64,000 nucleotides of DNA from Halomonas sp. 1513 (GCA_001971685.1 CP019326.1:2852001-2916000), one strand, 5' to 3'; shown: positions 44,939 through 56,062, numbered from the stretch's first letter. Numbers and translations: made by a program. Notes: generated by a model not told the origin, from the sequence alone.

Positions 44939-45995
44939 CCTTGGTCTCCCGGCGGCGTGCCTGCTTGACGTCCTCGCGGGAGAGGATGAACTCCACGTCG
45001 CTGCTCTGCTCGCCCTGCATCAACATCTTGGCCATCTGTCGCGCCGGCACGTCGTTGAACAGCACCTGGTAGAGGCCTTCGGCCAGCGGCATGTAGATAC
45101 CCTCGGCGTTGGCTTTGTCGCGCACCAGACGCACGGTATTGACGCCCTCGGCGACCTGGCCCAGCGCCTCGACGGCCTCGTCCAGGGTGCGCCCCTCGCC
45201 CAGCGCATGGCCGACCCGGTAGTTGCGCGACAGGTTCGACGAGCAGGTGACGATCAGGTCACCGACGCCGGCCAGCCCCAGGAAGGTCATGGGGTTGGCG
45301 CCCTGCTCCACGGCGAAACGGCTCATCTCGGCCAGCGCCCGGGTCATCAGCATGCTGCGAGTGTTCTCGCCCATGCCCAGCGCCGCGGCCATGCCGGCGG
45401 CGATGGCGTAGATGTTCTTGAGCGCGCCGCCCAGCTCGACCCCGTAACGGTCATTGCTGGCGTAGACGCGAAAGTAGTCGCAGCCGAGCACGCTCTGTAC
45501 CCGCGCGCGGGTCAGGTCGTCGTCGCTGGCGATCACCGTGGCGGTGAGCTGCTTCTGGGCCACCTCGGAGGCCAGGTTGGGGCCCGAGAGCACGCCGATA
45601 TGGCTAAAGCCGGTCTCCTCCTCGAGGATCTGGCTCATCAGCTTGAACCCCTCTTCCTGGATGCCCTTGGTGGTGCTCACCAGGATCTGCTCGGCATTCA
45701 AGTAGGGGCGCGCCTGGCGCACCACCTCGCGAAACGCCTTGGAGGGGATCGCCACCAGCACCAGCTCTGCGGCGTCCAGCACCTCGGCCATATCGCTGCT
45801 GGCGTGCACCGCCGGGTTGATGGCGTAGTCCGGCAGGTAGCGCGAGTTGCGCTGGTCGCGGTTGATCTCCTCGGCCAGCGCCGCGTCGCGCAGCCACTGG
45901 CGCACCGCACAGCCGTTGTCGGCGGCGATGCTGGCCAGGGCGGTGCCGAAGCTACCGCCGCCGAGCACCGCCACCCGCGTGGGTTGTTGTGACAT
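44928..45995 (-). CDS. gpsA: Glycerol-3-phosphate dehydrogenase [NAD(P)+]
   Basis: The 355-residue enzyme reduces dihydroxyacetone phosphate to sn-glycerol 3-phosphate for phospholipid synthesis. The N-terminal fold is [32 protein letters not shown] and the catalytic K of [22 protein letters not shown] identify GpsA. I start at ATG 45995 ([12 protein letters not shown]). The longer frame reaches 46076 across a terminator and is not likely. It ends inside sixA. Confidence 0.96.
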   Translation of the reverse strand: MSQQPTRVAVLGGGSFGTALASIAADNGCAVRQWLRDAALAEEINRDQRNSRYLPDYAINPAVHASSDMAEVLDAAELVLVAIPSKAFREVVRQARPYLNAEQILVSTTKGIQEEGFKLMSQILEEETGFSHIGVLSGPNLASEVAQKQLTATVIASDDDLTRARVQSVLGCDYFRVYASNDRYGVELGGALKNIYAIAAGMAAALGMGENTRSMLMTRALAEMSRFAVEQGANPMTFLGLAGVGDLIVTCSSNLSRNYRVGHALGEGRTLDEAVEALGQVAEGVNTVRLVRDKANAEGIYMPLAEGLYQVLFNDVPARQMAKMLMQGEQSSDVEFILSREDVKQARRRETKDGA

Positions 45996-46045
45996 GGTCG
46001 CCTCTGAACACAATGCGGTTATCGTTACGCCGCATGGTAACCAAA

Positions 46046-46067
46046 AACGCCCCTCGAGAGGGGCGTT
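46046..46067 (-). terminator. Terminator of pntAB
   Basis: AACGCCCCTC at 46046-46055 pairs with GAGGGGCGTT at 46058-46067. On the minus strand TTTTT follows (the A-run at 46043-46047 on plus). It lies about 30 bases after the pntB stop. Confidence 0.88.
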
Positions 46068-46094
46068 GGTGGACAAAAGATCGCAGCAGGATGG

Positions 46095-47537
46095 CTATTC
46101 GATCAACGGAATCAGGGTGTCGATGCTGTCCCGCGCATCGCCGTAGAACATCCGCGTGTTGTCCTTGAAGAACAGCGGGTTCTCGATCCCCGAGTAGCCG
46201 GTACCCTGGCCACGCTTGCACACGATTACCACCCTGGAGCGCCACACCTCGAGCACCGGCATGCCGGCAATCGGGCTATTGGGGTCGTCCTGAGCAGCGG
46301 GATTGACGATATCGTTGGAGCCGATGACGATCACCACGTCGGTGCTCGGGAGATCGTCATTGATCTCGTCCATCTCCAGCACGATGTCGTAGGGCACCTT
46401 GGCCTCGGCCAGCAGCACGTTCATGTGCCCCGGCAGGCGCCCGGCCACCGGGTGGATGGCGAAGCGCACTTCCTTGCCCGCGGCGCGCAGCTTGCGGGTC
46501 AATTCGCTCACCGCGTTCTGCGCCTGGGCCACCGCCATGCCGTAGCCCGGCACGATGACCACGCTGTCGGCATTGTTGAGCGATGCGGCCACGCCACCGG
46601 CGTCGATGGCCACCTGCTCGCCCTCGATCTCCGCCGCCGGCCCGCTGGTGCCGCCAAAGCCGCCCAGGATCACGCTGAGGAAGTTGCGGTTCATCGCCTT
46701 GCACATGATGTAGGAGAGAATCGCCCCGCTCGAGCCGACCAGCGCACCGGTGACGATCAGCAGATCGTTGGAGAGCGTGAAACCGATCGCCGCCGCCGCC
46801 CAGCCGGAGTAGCTGTTGAGCATCGATACCACCACCGGCATGTCGGCACCGCCGATGCCCATGATCAGGTGATAGCCGATGAAGAACGACAGCGCCGCCA
46901 GTAGCAGCAGCGTCCAGAAGCCCGCCCCGGCGACGTAGGCTATCGCCAGCAGCAGGCATAGCCCCGCCGCGCCGGCGTTGAGCAGGTGGCCGCCGGGCAG
47001 CTGCTTGGGCTTGCCGTCGACCTTGCCGGCCAGCTTGCCGAAGGCGATCACCGAGCCGGTGAAGGTCACCGCGCCGATGAAGATCGCGAACACCACCTCG
47101 AGCTGCAGGAAGGTCAGCTCGTCGGGCGCCTTGGTGGCGACCAGCGCGGCGAAGGCCGAGAACTCCTCGGTCGCCCCTTCGGTGGCACGCGCCGCCAACA
47201 CCCGGCGCCGCTCGAGGTCGGCGCTCCAGGCCACGAACACCGCGGCCAGGCCGACGAAGCTGTGCAGCGCCGCCACCAGCTGCGGCATCTCGGTCATCGC
47301 CACCCGCTTGGCGACGCGCCAGCCGATCACCGAGCCGGCGATGATCATCGGAATCATCAACCAGTAGGCGCCGATGCCTGGCCCCAAGGCAGTGAACACC
47401 ACCGCCAGGCCCATGCCGACGATGCCGTACCACACTGCCCGCTTGGCTTTTTCTTGATTGCTCAGCCCGCCCAGCGACAGGATGAACAGCACACTCGCCG
47501 CAATCGCCGCGGCAGATACGAATCCTTGACCCAACAT
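46095..47537 (-). CDS. pntB: Proton-translocating NAD(P) transhydrogenase subunit beta
   Basis: The 480-residue protein has about nine N-terminal membrane helices and a C-terminal NADP(H)-binding domain ([83 protein letters not shown]). PntB and PntA couple proton re-entry to NADPH production from NADH. It lies 16 bases after pntA and ends with a strong terminator. Confidence 0.97.
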   Translation of the reverse strand: MLGQGFVSAAAIAASVLFILSLGGLSNQEKAKRAVWYGIVGMGLAVVFTALGPGIGAYWLMIPMIIAGSVIGWRVAKRVAMTEMPQLVAALHSFVGLAAVFVAWSADLERRRVLAARATEGATEEFSAFAALVATKAPDELTFLQLEVVFAIFIGAVTFTGSVIAFGKLAGKVDGKPKQLPGGHLLNAGAAGLCLLLAIAYVAGAGFWTLLLLAALSFFIGYHLIMGIGGADMPVVVSMLNSYSGWAAAAIGFTLSNDLLIVTGALVGSSGAILSYIMCKAMNRNFLSVILGGFGGTSGPAAEIEGEQVAIDAGGVAASLNNADSVVIVPGYGMAVAQAQNAVSELTRKLRAAGKEVRFAIHPVAGRLPGHMNVLLAEAKVPYDIVLEMDEINDDLPSTDVVIVIGSNDIVNPAAQDDPNSPIAGMPVLEVWRSRVVIVCKRGQGTGYSGIENPLFFKDNTRMFYGDARDSIDTLIPLIE

Positions 47538-47553
47538 AGTCTGTCTCCGCCGC

Positions 47554-49125
47554 TCAGGATTTCTGGAACATGGCCAGCATCCGGCGTGTCACCAGGAAGC
47601 CGCCCACGATATTGATGGTCGCGATCAGTACCGAGATCGCCGCCAACACCACTACGACCCAGTTGCCCGAGCCGATCTGCAGCACCGCGCCGAGGATGAT
47701 GATCCCCGAGATCGCGTTGGTCACCGCCATCAGCGGCGTGTGCAGCGAGTGGCTGACGTTCCAGATCACCTGGAAACCCACGAAGCAGGCCAGCACGAAA
47801 ACGATCAGGTGCTGCATGAACGAGGCCGGGGCGATCTGCCCCAGCAGCAGCATCAGCGCCCCGCCGGCGCCGAGCAGCGTCAGCTGACGCTTGGTCTGGG
47901 CCTTGAAGGCCGCCAGCTCGGTGGCGCGCTTCTCCTCAGGGGTGGGGGCCTTCTCCTTGGGCTTGGGTTTGGCCGCGGCAATCGCCTTGACCTTGGGCGG
48001 GGGTGGCGGAAAGGTCACCTCGCCCTGGTGGGTCACCGTGGCGCCGCGGATCACGTCATCTTCCATGTCGTGGACGATGCTGCCGTCCTTCTCCGGCGTC
48101 AGGTCGGTGAGCATGTGGCGCACGTTGGTGGCGTAGAGCAGCGAAGCCTGGGTGGCCATGCGCGACGGGAAGTCGGTATAGCCGACCACCACCACGCCGT
48201 TGTCGCTGACCACCCGCTGGTCGGGCTGGGTCAGGTCGCAGTTGCCGCCTTTCTCGGCGGCCAGGTCGACGATCACCGAGCCCGGCTTCATGGCCGCGAC
48301 CATGTCCTCCAGCCACAGCTTGGGGGCCGGCTGGCCGGGAATCAGCGCGGTGGTGATGACGATATCCACCTCCGGCGCCTGCTCGCGGAACAGCGCCAGC
48401 TGCTTCTCGCGGAACTCGGGGCTCGACGGCTTGGCATAGCCGCCGCTTTCGGCGCCGTCGGCGCTCTCGTCAAAGTCGAGGAACAGGAACTCGGCGCCCA
48501 TCGATTCGATCTGCTCGGCGACCTCGGGACGCACATCGAAGGCGCGCACCATGGCGCCAAGGCTGGTGGCAGTGCCGATCGCGGCAAGCCCCGCCACCCC
48601 GGCACCGATCACCAGCACCTTGGCCGGCGGCACCTTGCCGGCGGCGGTCACCTGGCCGGTGAAGAAACGTCCGAAATGGTTACCGGCCTCGATCACCGCA
48701 CGATAACCGGCGATATTGGCCATCGAGGAGAGCGCGTCCATCTTCTGGGCCCGCGAGATGCGCGGCACCATGTCCATGGCGATCACGCTGGCACCGGTGG
48801 CCCGGCAGCGCTCCAGCAGCGCCTCCTGCTGGGCCGGCCAGAAGAAGCTGATCAGCGTCTGCCCCTCGTGCAGCAGGTCGGCCTCGGCGTCGGAGGGCTC
48901 GCGCACCTTGATCACCACCTCGGCGTCACGCCACAGCGCCGCGGCGTCGTCGACCACGCTGACCCCCGCCTCGCGGTAGGCATCGTCGCTGAAACCGGCA
49001 GCGCTTCCGGCGCCGCTCTCGATCAGGCATGCATGGCCAAGTTTTTGCAGATGTACCGCGCTTTCCGGGGTCAAGGCAACCCTGGCCTCCCCGGCAAAGG
49101 TTTCCTTGGGTGCTCCAATTTTCAC
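47554..49125 (-). CDS. pntA: NAD(P) transhydrogenase subunit alpha
   Basis: The 523-residue protein joins an NAD(H)-binding domain ([70 protein letters not shown]) with a Pro/Lys-rich linker at about 388-412 and four C-terminal membrane helices. This is the E. coli-type undivided PntA. I start at GTG 49125 (VKIGAPKET) because AGGAGG is ideally placed before it. The ATG 35 codons upstream is not conserved. Confidence 0.96.
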   Translation of the reverse strand: MKIGAPKETFAGEARVALTPESAVHLQKLGHACLIESGAGSAAGFSDDAYREAGVSVVDDAAALWRDAEVVIKVREPSDAEADLLHEGQTLISFFWPAQQEALLERCRATGASVIAMDMVPRISRAQKMDALSSMANIAGYRAVIEAGNHFGRFFTGQVTAAGKVPPAKVLVIGAGVAGLAAIGTATSLGAMVRAFDVRPEVAEQIESMGAEFLFLDFDESADGAESGGYAKPSSPEFREKQLALFREQAPEVDIVITTALIPGQPAPKLWLEDMVAAMKPGSVIVDLAAEKGGNCDLTQPDQRVVSDNGVVVVGYTDFPSRMATQASLLYATNVRHMLTDLTPEKDGSIVHDMEDDVIRGATVTHQGEVTFPPPPPKVKAIAAAKPKPKEKAPTPEEKRATELAAFKAQTKRQLTLLGAGGALMLLLGQIAPASFMQHLIVFVLACFVGFQVIWNVSHSLHTPLMAVTNAISGIIILGAVLQIGSGNWVVVVLAAISVLIATINIVGGFLVTRRMLAMFQKS

Positions 49126-49186
49126 GTGCTGTCCCCTCCTGGTCTTCGAAGCTAGGCGTGATGGCGTGTTGTTGTGGATGGTGCCG

Positions 49187-49786
49187 TCAGAAGTGCCTGA
49201 CGACCTCCAGCGTCGAGGTGATCTCTGCATACTCGCCGTCGAGCAGGGCGAGATTCAAGCGCTGTACCTCATCGGCCTGCCAACGCTGGCCGTGGCGATC
49301 CTCCACCGCGAAGGTGGCGCAGGCATCATCGACCACGCTGACGGCGAAGTCGAGACAGGCAGCATGACGCACCGTGGTGCTCACCGAATGTGCCGTGGCG
49401 ACACCGGCCACGACCAGACGCGCCACGCCGTGACGGCGCAGCCAGACTTCCAGGTCGGTACCCACGAAGGCGCTGTTGACGTGCTTGGTGACCACCCTTT
49501 CCCCCTGTCGGGGCATCACGCAGGCCTTGAAGTCGGCGCCGGGCTGGCCGGAGCGATAGGGGGAGCGCGGCGTACGCGAGAAGTGCCGGACGTGCACGAT
49601 ATGGCCGTTGCCACCGCGCCAGCAGGCCAGCAGGTCGGCCAGTCGCTCCTCCATCTCGGGGTTGTTACGCTCGCCCCAGTAGCGAGTGTCGTCGATGGCC
49701 TGCTGGACATCGATGATCATCAGCGCCGCGCCTTCATCACGGGCATCGCAGATACGTAGCTTGGCCTGGCCGACCTGACGATTCAT
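49187..49786 (-). CDS. Isochorismatase-fold cysteine-hydrolase-like protein with Ser in place of the catalytic Cys
   Basis: The 199-residue protein has the fold's Asp (D26 in [10 protein letters not shown]), Lys (K101 in [10 protein letters not shown]) and the cis-peptide loop [20 protein letters not shown]. In active members the residue after AH is Cys (GVxTxxCVxTT). Here it is Ser, at position 134, encoded TCG. A nearby Cys at 144 is in a different place. The protein may lack hydrolase activity, use Ser, or be a regulator. It lies 61 bases upstream of pntA on the same strand, and this could be a polycistronic unit. Confidence 0.8.
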   Translation of the reverse strand: MNRQVGQAKLRICDARDEGAALMIIDVQQAIDDTRYWGERNNPEMEERLADLLACWRGGNGHIVHVRHFSRTPRSPYRSGQPGADFKACVMPRQGERVVTKHVNSAFVGTDLEVWLRRHGVARLVVAGVATAHSVSTTVRHAACLDFAVSVVDDACATFAVEDRHGQRWQADEVQRLNLALLDGEYAEITSTLEVVRHF

Positions 49787-49892
49787 TGCGCTGCCTCTTG
49801 CGGGAATTCACTGCAGCATAGGCGTTGAACGGCGACTCTGCCGACCGCCCAGCCAACGGCTCACACGATATCCCGCCGGCCACACGCAGAAA

Positions 49893-49918
49893 GCCCCGCC
49901 GGCGAATGCCGGCGGGGC
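49893..49918 (-). terminator. Terminator of htpG
   Basis: GCCCCGCCGGC at 49893-49903 pairs perfectly with 49908-49918 around GAAT, about 36 bases after the htpG stop. TTTCTG follows on the minus strand. Confidence 0.8.
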
Positions 49919-49953
49919 CATCAAGTGCTTGCTCGATGCGAGTGCCTGGGCCG

Positions 49954-51858
49954 TCAGGCGGTAAGCAGCGCGTTGAGGCGCTTGACGTAGGCCGCCGGAT
50001 CGTCGAGGTGGCCACCCTCGGCGATGATCGCCTGGTCGAGCAGGATTCGCGCCAGGTCGCCGAAGGCGTCGCCCTCGGCGCTCTCCAGGCGGCTAACCAG
50101 GGCGTGCTCGGGGTTGAGCTCGAGGATCGGCTTGACCTCCGGCAGCGGCTGGCCGGCGGCTTCCATGATGCGGCGCATCTGGAAGCCCATCTCGTTCTCG
50201 GGGAGCACCACGCAGGCCGGCGAGTCGGTCAGGCGATGAGTGACCTTGACCTCCTGGACCTCTTCGCCCAGCGCCTCCTTGACGCGCTTGAGCAGGTCTT
50301 CCTTGGCCTTGGCGGTCTCCTCCTGGGCCTTCTTCTCCTCCTCACCTTCGATCTCGCCGAGATCCAGCTCGCCCTTGGCCACGTCGACGAAGGACTTGCC
50401 GTCGAACTCGGTAAGGTGGCTCATCAGCCACTCGTCGATGCGGTCGGAGAGCAGCAGCACTTCGATGCCCTTCTTGCGGAAGATCTCCAGATGCGGGCTG
50501 TTCTTGGCCGCATTGAAGCTGTCGGCAACGATGTAGTAGATCTTCTGCTGGCCTTCCTGCATGCGCTCGACGTAGGCCGCCAGTGACTGATCCTGGGTGG
50601 TGCTGTCGGTGTGGGTGGTGGCGAAACGCAGCAGCCCGGCGATCTTGTCGCGGTTGGCGTAGTCCTCGGCGGGGCCCTCCTTGAGCACGCTGCCGAAGGT
50701 GTTCCAGAAGGTCTGGTAGGCTTCGTCGTCCTTGGCCAGCTTCTTGAGCATGTCCAGCGAGCGCTTGGTCAGCGCGCTCTTCATCTTCTCGACCTGGGGG
50801 TCCTGCTGCAGCAGCTCGCGGGAAACGTTGAGCGACAGGTCCTTGGTGTCCACCACGCCCTTGATGAAGCGCAGGTAGAGCGGCAGGAACTGCTCGGCGT
50901 CATCCATGATGAATACGCGCTGCACGTAGAGCTTGACGCCGCGGGCGCCGTCGCGCTCGTAGAGGTCGAAGGGCGCACGGCCGGGCACGAAGAGCAGGCT
51001 GGTGTACTCGAGCTTGCCCTCGACCTTGTTGTGGCTCCAGGTCAGCGGATCGCTGAAGTCGTGGGCGACGTGCTTGTAGAAGGCCTTGTAGTCGTCGTCG
51101 CTGAGGTCGCTCTTGGGCCGCACCCACAGTGCGGTGGCCTCGTTGACGGTCTCCCAGGTGGTGACGTCGCTGCCCTCGATGGGGTTGCCGTCTTCGTCCT
51201 TGGCAGACTCGACCTTGGGCATGCGCACCGGCACGTCGATATGATCGGAGTACTTGCGGATCAGGCTCTTGAGCCGGAAGTCGTCGGCGAACTCCTTGGC
51301 GTCGTCCTTGAGGTAGAGCACGATCTCGGTGCCGCGGGCGGGACGTTCGATCTCGGCGATGGTGAACTCGCCCTCGCCCTTGGAGCGCCACTCGACGCCG
51401 GCCTCGCTGGGCTCCCCGGCACGGCGTGTCCGCACGACGACCTCGTCGGCGACGATGAACCCGGAGTAGAAGCCGACGCCGAACTGGCCGATCAGCTTGG
51501 CGTCCTTCTGCTGCTCGCCGGAGAGCTGCTGGAGGAACTCGGCGGTGCCGCTGCGGGCGATGGTGCCGAGGTTCTTGATCACCTCGTCGCGGTTCATGCC
51601 GATGCCGGTGTCGCGCAGGGTCACGCTATTGGCCTCGGCATCGACCTCGATCTCGACCCGCAGCTCGCTGTCATTCTCGTACAGCGCATCGTTGTCCAGT
51701 GCCTCGTAGCGCAGCTTGTCGCAGGCGTCGGCGGCATTGGAAATCAGCTCACGCAGGAAGATCTCCCGGTTGGAGTACAGGGAGTGGATCATCAGATGCA
51801 GTAGCTGCTTGACCTCGGTCTGAAAACCCAGGGTTTCTTCTTGAGTGGCAGTGGCCAT
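49954..51858 (-). CDS. htpG: Chaperone HtpG (Hsp90)
   Basis: The 634-residue chaperone starts [51 protein letters not shown], with the ATP-binding motifs [14 protein letters not shown] and [15 protein letters not shown]. The middle domain holds the catalytic Arg region [13 protein letters not shown], and a C-terminal dimerisation domain follows. ATG 51858 is preceded by GAGGG. An earlier ATG at 51873 is also in frame. HtpG folds client proteins under stress. Confidence 0.97.
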   Translation of the reverse strand: MATATQEETLGFQTEVKQLLHLMIHSLYSNREIFLRELISNAADACDKLRYEALDNDALYENDSELRVEIEVDAEANSVTLRDTGIGMNRDEVIKNLGTIARSGTAEFLQQLSGEQQKDAKLIGQFGVGFYSGFIVADEVVVRTRRAGEPSEAGVEWRSKGEGEFTIAEIERPARGTEIVLYLKDDAKEFADDFRLKSLIRKYSDHIDVPVRMPKVESAKDEDGNPIEGSDVTTWETVNEATALWVRPKSDLSDDDYKAFYKHVAHDFSDPLTWSHNKVEGKLEYTSLLFVPGRAPFDLYERDGARGVKLYVQRVFIMDDAEQFLPLYLRFIKGVVDTKDLSLNVSRELLQQDPQVEKMKSALTKRSLDMLKKLAKDDEAYQTFWNTFGSVLKEGPAEDYANRDKIAGLLRFATTHTDSTTQDQSLAAYVERMQEGQQKIYYIVADSFNAAKNSPHLEIFRKKGIEVLLLSDRIDEWLMSHLTEFDGKSFVDVAKGELDLGEIEGEEEKKAQEETAKAKEDLLKRVKEALGEEVQEVKVTHRLTDSPACVVLPENEMGFQMRRIMEAAGQPLPEVKPILELNPEHALVSRLESAEGDAFGDLARILLDQAIIAEGGHLDDPAAYVKRLNALLTA

Positions 51859-51950
51859 GGAACGAGCCCTCATAGGATCACAGTGAAAAAAGGCAGCCTC
51901 TCGGCGCCAGGTCGTAACGTGATCGTGATATGGGGCTCAGCGTGCGCTTT

Positions 51951-52430
51951 TCAAGCGTTGCGGTTGATCAGCGAGGCGGCGTCCGGGTCGGCCAGGGCGA
52001 AGTGCAGTCGCGCCGTGGCCACCGGCTGCGCCTCGCTCTGCTGCCAGGCGGTGACCTGGACGTTGGCCATGCGCTTGCCCTCGCGCAGCAGCCGGCAGCG
52101 CGCCTGGGTCGGTGCCAGCCGCGCCGCCTGCAGAAAGTCGATGGAGAAGTCGATGATCTTGGGCAGCCGCGGCTCGCGGGTGGCCAGCATCAGGTCCAGC
52201 GAGGCGGCGGTCTCCATGAATGCTGCCACCACCCCGCCGTGCAGCGCCGGCAGCAGGACATTGCCGACGTTGCCCTGCTGCGGCGCCAGGTGGAAGAGCA
52301 CGCCGTGGTCGTCGACCTCGGCGCTGACGCCGATGCGCCGGGCATAGGGCACCAGCGCCAACCACGCCTTCAGGTCTCCATGCTCGCGGGTGTGAGCCAG
52401 CCACTGGCTGGCGATCGATGTCTCGAACAT
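51951..52430 (-). CDS. PaaI-like hotdog thioesterase
   Basis: The 159-residue protein has the hotdog pattern with LPALHGGVVAAFMETAASLDLMLA (the HGG and helix region) and IIDFSIDFLQAARLAPTQARCRLLREGKRMANVQV. It lies three bases after the second thioesterase gene on the same strand. These acyl-CoA thioesterases often act on aromatic or medium-chain acyl-CoAs. The substrate is unknown. Confidence 0.85.
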   Translation of the reverse strand: MFETSIASQWLAHTREHGDLKAWLALVPYARRIGVSAEVDDHGVLFHLAPQQGNVGNVLLPALHGGVVAAFMETAASLDLMLATREPRLPKIIDFSIDFLQAARLAPTQARCRLLREGKRMANVQVTAWQQSEAQPVATARLHFALADPDAASLINRNA

Positions 52431-52433
52431 GTG

Positions 52434-52919
52434 CTACTCCTCGCCGAACAGCGCCGCGGCAAAGCCCGGCGGCGTATTGCGCGGGCCCAGGCGCACGAAG
52501 TTGCCGATACCGCGGGCCACGATGCGTTCCGGCTGCTGCCAGACCCGCCCCTCGGTAAACACCACCGACTCGGAGATGCGCACCACCCAGGCCTCACCGT
52601 GCAGGTCGTGACCGGCCAGCGCCGGCCGGTAGTGGTCGACGCGCAGATCGAGGGTCGGACACACCTCCGGCTCGGGCAGGCCGCACAGCACCGACGAGCC
52701 GCACAGGGTATCCAGCAGCATGCTCAGCACCCCGCCGTGCACCAGCCCGCGCTGGCTGTCGCCGAGCAGGTCGTCGTGCCACGGCAGGCGCATGGTCACC
52801 CGGGGCGGCGCAGCCTGCACCACCTCTAGCCCCAGCGCTTGGGTATGGGGAATCACCTGGACGAAGCGCGTCAGCGCCGCCTGCCAGGCCTCGGGTGTAC
52901 GTTCATCGCCACTACTCAT
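52434..52919 (-). CDS. PaaI-like hotdog thioesterase
   Basis: The 161-residue protein shows LLGDSQRGLVHGGVLSMLLDTLCGSSVL (hotdog helix with HGG) and TLDLRVDHYRPALAGHDLHGEAWVVRISESVVFTEGRV. It and the next gene encode two different hotdog proteins in tandem. They may act as a heteromer or simply be duplicated functions. It is divergent from the lytic transglycosylase gene. Confidence 0.87.
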   Translation of the reverse strand: MSSGDERTPEAWQAALTRFVQVIPHTQALGLEVVQAAPPRVTMRLPWHDDLLGDSQRGLVHGGVLSMLLDTLCGSSVLCGLPEPEVCPTLDLRVDHYRPALAGHDLHGEAWVVRISESVVFTEGRVWQQPERIVARGIGNFVRLGPRNTPPGFAAALFGEE

Positions 52920-53109
52920 TGCTGCCCCAGCCAGTATTCAAACGTATGACTTAGCATTTAGCGTCAAATCCCGTGCGACGGCAACGTCGACCTTAGCCGC
53001 CCCTCTGCCCGGCCACGCTGCTGTCGCCGCTGCGCGACACTACTCAGCGGGCGGCGCATCGGCGAGGATAGACGGGTCGAGTCCCTACGCACCGAGAGGC
53101 ACCGCCGTC

Positions 53110-55059
53110 ATGCAGCATATTCGTCTCGCCAGGGGTGTCGTCACCCTGTTCACCGCCCTGGCCCTCAGCCTGCCACTTCACGCCGACCAGAGCCGCGACC
53201 AGGCCATGCGCGACGCCCTCGAAGCGGCCCGCAACCAGGAGTGGAGTCGCGTCGATGCCGCCGGCATCGACGACCACCTGCTGGCCGGCTATGTCGAGTA
53301 CCACCGCCTGCGCGCGCGCCTGCCCCAGGCCGAGCCGGGCCAGATCCTCGACTTCATGGAGCGCCACGCCGACTCGCCGCTGGCCGAGTGGATGCGCGGC
53401 CAGGCCCAGACCCGCTACGGCCAGGCCGGCCGTTTCGGCAGCCTGCTCGCGGTCAGCGACGGCGTACCCAGCGGCGGCGAACGCCAGTGCTACTACTACA
53501 CCGCGCTGATGGGCAGCGACCCGGCCGCCGCCGCCGAGGGCGGTCGCGAGCTGTGGATGGTCGGGCACTCCCAACCCTCGGCCTGCAACACCCTGTTCGA
53601 CCGCCTGCGCGCCAACGGCGAGATCAGCGCCGAGGACGTCTGGTCGCGCAAGATGCTGGCCTGGCAGAGCGGCGAAAGCGGCTTGATGAGCTACCTCGGG
53701 CGGCTGCTCGGCAGCGACTGGGACGAGGCCCGCGACGCCGTGGAGCGGCTGCGCGGTGATTTCTCTGCGGTGACCCGCGTACCCACGCAGGTCGGCCCCA
53801 ACGGACGCGGCAGCAGCGCGATGTTCGCCGCCGCCATGCACGGCTTCACGCGTGCCGATACCGAAGCCGCGCTGGAGGCGTGGCGCAAGATCGCCCCGCA
53901 CCTCAGCATCGACAGCGACGCCCGCCACGACATCGAGCATGACCTGGCGTTCTACTCCATGGTCCGCGACGTACGCCAGAACCTGGCCTGGGTCGACGAG
54001 GCGCTGCCGCGGCTGGTCAGCGGCAGCCTATATGAGCTGCGCGTGCGCAACGCCCTGGCCCGCCGCGACTGGCAGGACGCCCGGCAGTGGCTGGAGAGAA
54101 TGCCCGAGGACACCCTCAGTGACAGCCGCTGGCAGTACTGGCTGGCACGCAGCAACGAGATGCTCGGCAACAGCGAGGCGGCCCGCGCCGCCTATGAGCG
54201 CGCGGCCCAGGGGCGCAGTTTCTTCGCCTTCGCCGCCGCGGATCGCCTCGACCAGCCCTATGAACTCAACATGGAGCGCGCCGCGTTCAACGACGACTAT
54301 CGCCAGGAGGTCGCCAACTGGCCGGTGGTGCAGCGCACCGAGGCGCTGATGCGCATCGGTGAGCAGGGTCTGGCCAACAGCGAGTGGTATGCCGCCGTGG
54401 CCCGCGCCAGCAACCAGGAGGCCCACGCCCTGGCCGACTACGCCCAGCGCCAGGGCTGGTACGCCAAGCTGGTGCAGACCACCATCACCGGCCAGATGTG
54501 GGATGCCCTGGAGTGGCGCTTCCCGCAGGCGTTCCATGAGGAGTTCCTGCACTGGGGGCGGATGACCGGCGTCGACCCCTACCTGCTGATGGGCATCGCC
54601 CGCCGCGAGAGCGCCTACAACACCGAGGCGCTGTCGCCGGCCGGCGCCCGCGGCCTGATGCAGATCATGCCCGGCACCGCCACCCAGCTCAGCCGCCAGC
54701 TGGGTATCAGCGACCCGGGCCCCTACGGCGTGCTCGACCCGGCGCTCAATATCCGCCTCGGTAGCACCTACATCCGCGATATGACCAACCGCTACAGCGG
54801 CAATCGTCTGGCCGCCGCCGCGGCCTACAACGCTGGCCCCGGCCGCGTCGACCGCTGGCTGCGCGACGCGCCGGAGGAGTTCGACCTGTTCGTCGAGAGC
54901 ATCCCGTTCCGCGAGACCCGCGACTACGTGCAGGCGGTGCTCGCCTACCGGGTAATCTTCGAGAGCCTGGCCAACGGCGGCGACAGCCGTGGTGTGGCGA
55001 TGCTCACCCCGGCCGAGCGCAACGTACGCTATGACGCCTCGCTATTAGCCCGCAACTGA
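53110..55059 (+). CDS. slt: Soluble lytic murein transglycosylase (Slt70-like)
   Basis: The 649-residue periplasmic enzyme has a signal peptide (MQHIRLARGVVTLFTALALSLPLHA) and a long alpha-superhelical U/L domain (about 27-450) of Slt70 type. The C-terminal catalytic domain has the Glu in RRESAYN (E500), then GLMQIMPGTA and AAAYNAGPGRVDRWL. It cleaves peptidoglycan to 1,6-anhydro-muropeptides. ATG 53110 is the start; the 130 residues that precede it in frame cover the divergent intergenic region and are not protein-like. Confidence 0.95.
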   Translation: MQHIRLARGVVTLFTALALSLPLHADQSRDQAMRDALEAARNQEWSRVDAAGIDDHLLAGYVEYHRLRARLPQAEPGQILDFMERHADSPLAEWMRGQAQTRYGQAGRFGSLLAVSDGVPSGGERQCYYYTALMGSDPAAAAEGGRELWMVGHSQPSACNTLFDRLRANGEISAEDVWSRKMLAWQSGESGLMSYLGRLLGSDWDEARDAVERLRGDFSAVTRVPTQVGPNGRGSSAMFAAAMHGFTRADTEAALEAWRKIAPHLSIDSDARHDIEHDLAFYSMVRDVRQNLAWVDEALPRLVSGSLYELRVRNALARRDWQDARQWLERMPEDTLSDSRWQYWLARSNEMLGNSEAARAAYERAAQGRSFFAFAAADRLDQPYELNMERAAFNDDYRQEVANWPVVQRTEALMRIGEQGLANSEWYAAVARASNQEAHALADYAQRQGWYAKLVQTTITGQMWDALEWRFPQAFHEEFLHWGRMTGVDPYLLMGIARRESAYNTEALSPAGARGLMQIMPGTATQLSRQLGISDPGPYGVLDPALNIRLGSTYIRDMTNRYSGNRLAAAAAYNAGPGRVDRWLRDAPEEFDLFVESIPFRETRDYVQAVLAYRVIFESLANGGDSRGVAMLTPAERNVRYDASLLARN

Positions 55060-55090
55060 GCAGTGCCCCGCACTAGGCGGGGCGCTGCTC
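55058..55090. terminator. Terminator overlapping the ends of slt and lysE-like gene
   Basis: GAGCAGTGCCCCGC at 55058-55071 pairs with GCGGGGCGCTGCTC at 55077-55090 (one T-G pair) around ACTAG. Both stop codons lie within it: slt TGA at 55057-55059 and the LysE-family TAG at 55073-55075. Confidence 0.7.
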
Positions 55091-55717
55091 CAGCGCCAGC
55101 TTGACGCCAAAGCCGATCAGCACCGTGCCGGTGGCGCCCTCAAGACAGCGCGACACCCAGCGCTTGGCCAGCCACTGGCCGGCGCGCCCCACCGTCAGCA
55201 CGATGGCGATCTGCCACAGATTGGCGATCAGGAAATGCACCCCGGCCAGCCACAGCGACTTGAGCAGCGCCGGGTCGCTGGGCGCGATGAACTGCGGCAG
55301 AAAGGCCATGTAGAAGACCACCGTCTTGGGATTGAGCACGTTGGACAGCAGCCCCTCGCGCAGCGGCACCCAGGCCGCCACCGGCGAGCGTGTAGTGCCC
55401 ATGGCGGCGACCGGTAGCGCCACACCGCGCCGAGCGCTGAGCAGGCTCTGCACCCCGAGCCAGATCAGGTAGGCGGCGCCCACCAGCTTGAGCAGATGAA
55501 AGGCCCAGGCCGACTGCAGCAGAATCAGCGAGATCCCTAGCGCCGACACCGCGGCATGCACGAACAGTCCGCAGCAGATCGCCAGGCTGGTGAGTACCCC
55601 GTCGCGCACCCCGCCCCTGGCGGTGTTGCGAATCACCAGCAGAGTATCCACCCCGGGGCTCATGGTGAGCAGGGTAATGGCGATCAGAAAGGGCCAGAAC
55701 TGGGCATCCAGCAGCAT
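55073..55717 (-). CDS. LysE/RhtB-family amino-acid exporter
   Basis: The 214-residue protein has five to six membrane helices and the LysE/RhtB features. MSPGVDTLLVIRNTARGGVRDGVLTSLAICCG lies near the N-terminus, and LSNVLNPKTVVFYMAFLPQFI in the middle. It exports amino acids or similar metabolites. I start at ATG 55717 (MLLDAQFWPF) with GAGGA upstream. The in-phase ATG at 55753 adds 12 unlikely residues. Confidence 0.88.
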   Translation of the reverse strand: MLLDAQFWPFLIAITLLTMSPGVDTLLVIRNTARGGVRDGVLTSLAICCGLFVHAAVSALGISLILLQSAWAFHLLKLVGAAYLIWLGVQSLLSARRGVALPVAAMGTTRSPVAAWVPLREGLLSNVLNPKTVVFYMAFLPQFIAPSDPALLKSLWLAGVHFLIANLWQIAIVLTVGRAGQWLAKRWVSRCLEGATGTVLIGFGVKLALEQRPA

Positions 55718-56062
55718 GCAGGGGGTCCTCGAGGCGATGTCGGCGGGCGCCATACTACGCTATCGCGAGCGGCGGCGAGAGCCCAGCGGCAGGCTCGGAG
55801 ATTCTCTGGACGCTCTGGTTTTTTCCATCTACAGTTGGGTTGGCGGGCATCGCAAGCGGTTCACCAGCGTCATATTGACGCTGCCCCGGGCGCCGATGCA
55901 CCATCCGCTGCGTTGGTTTGCAGGTTGAATGACGTCAGTTGTTGATCGATTCCTTCGAGACTCCCCGTGCGCTTTCACCTTCGCTCGACCTACGCACTAC
56001 GGGTTCGCACATGCCTGGCATGGCACCCAGCACCATCATTTAGTTAGTTAAGGAAATCGACA
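55718..56062. other. Intergenic region holding the leader of the cold-shock gene
   Basis: This 345-base stretch has no convincing gene. It contains the divergent promoters for the LysE-family gene and the cold-shock gene and would supply a long 5' leader of the kind that folds as a thermosensor in csp genes. AAGGAAATCGACA before ATG 56063 is the ribosome site. I could not define -10 or -35 elements. Confidence 0.6.

Noticed and set aside
52720..53109. 130-residue N-terminal extension of the lytic transglycosylase
   Set aside because: It covers the thioesterase gene and the divergent intergenic region. The signal peptide begins at ATG 53110.
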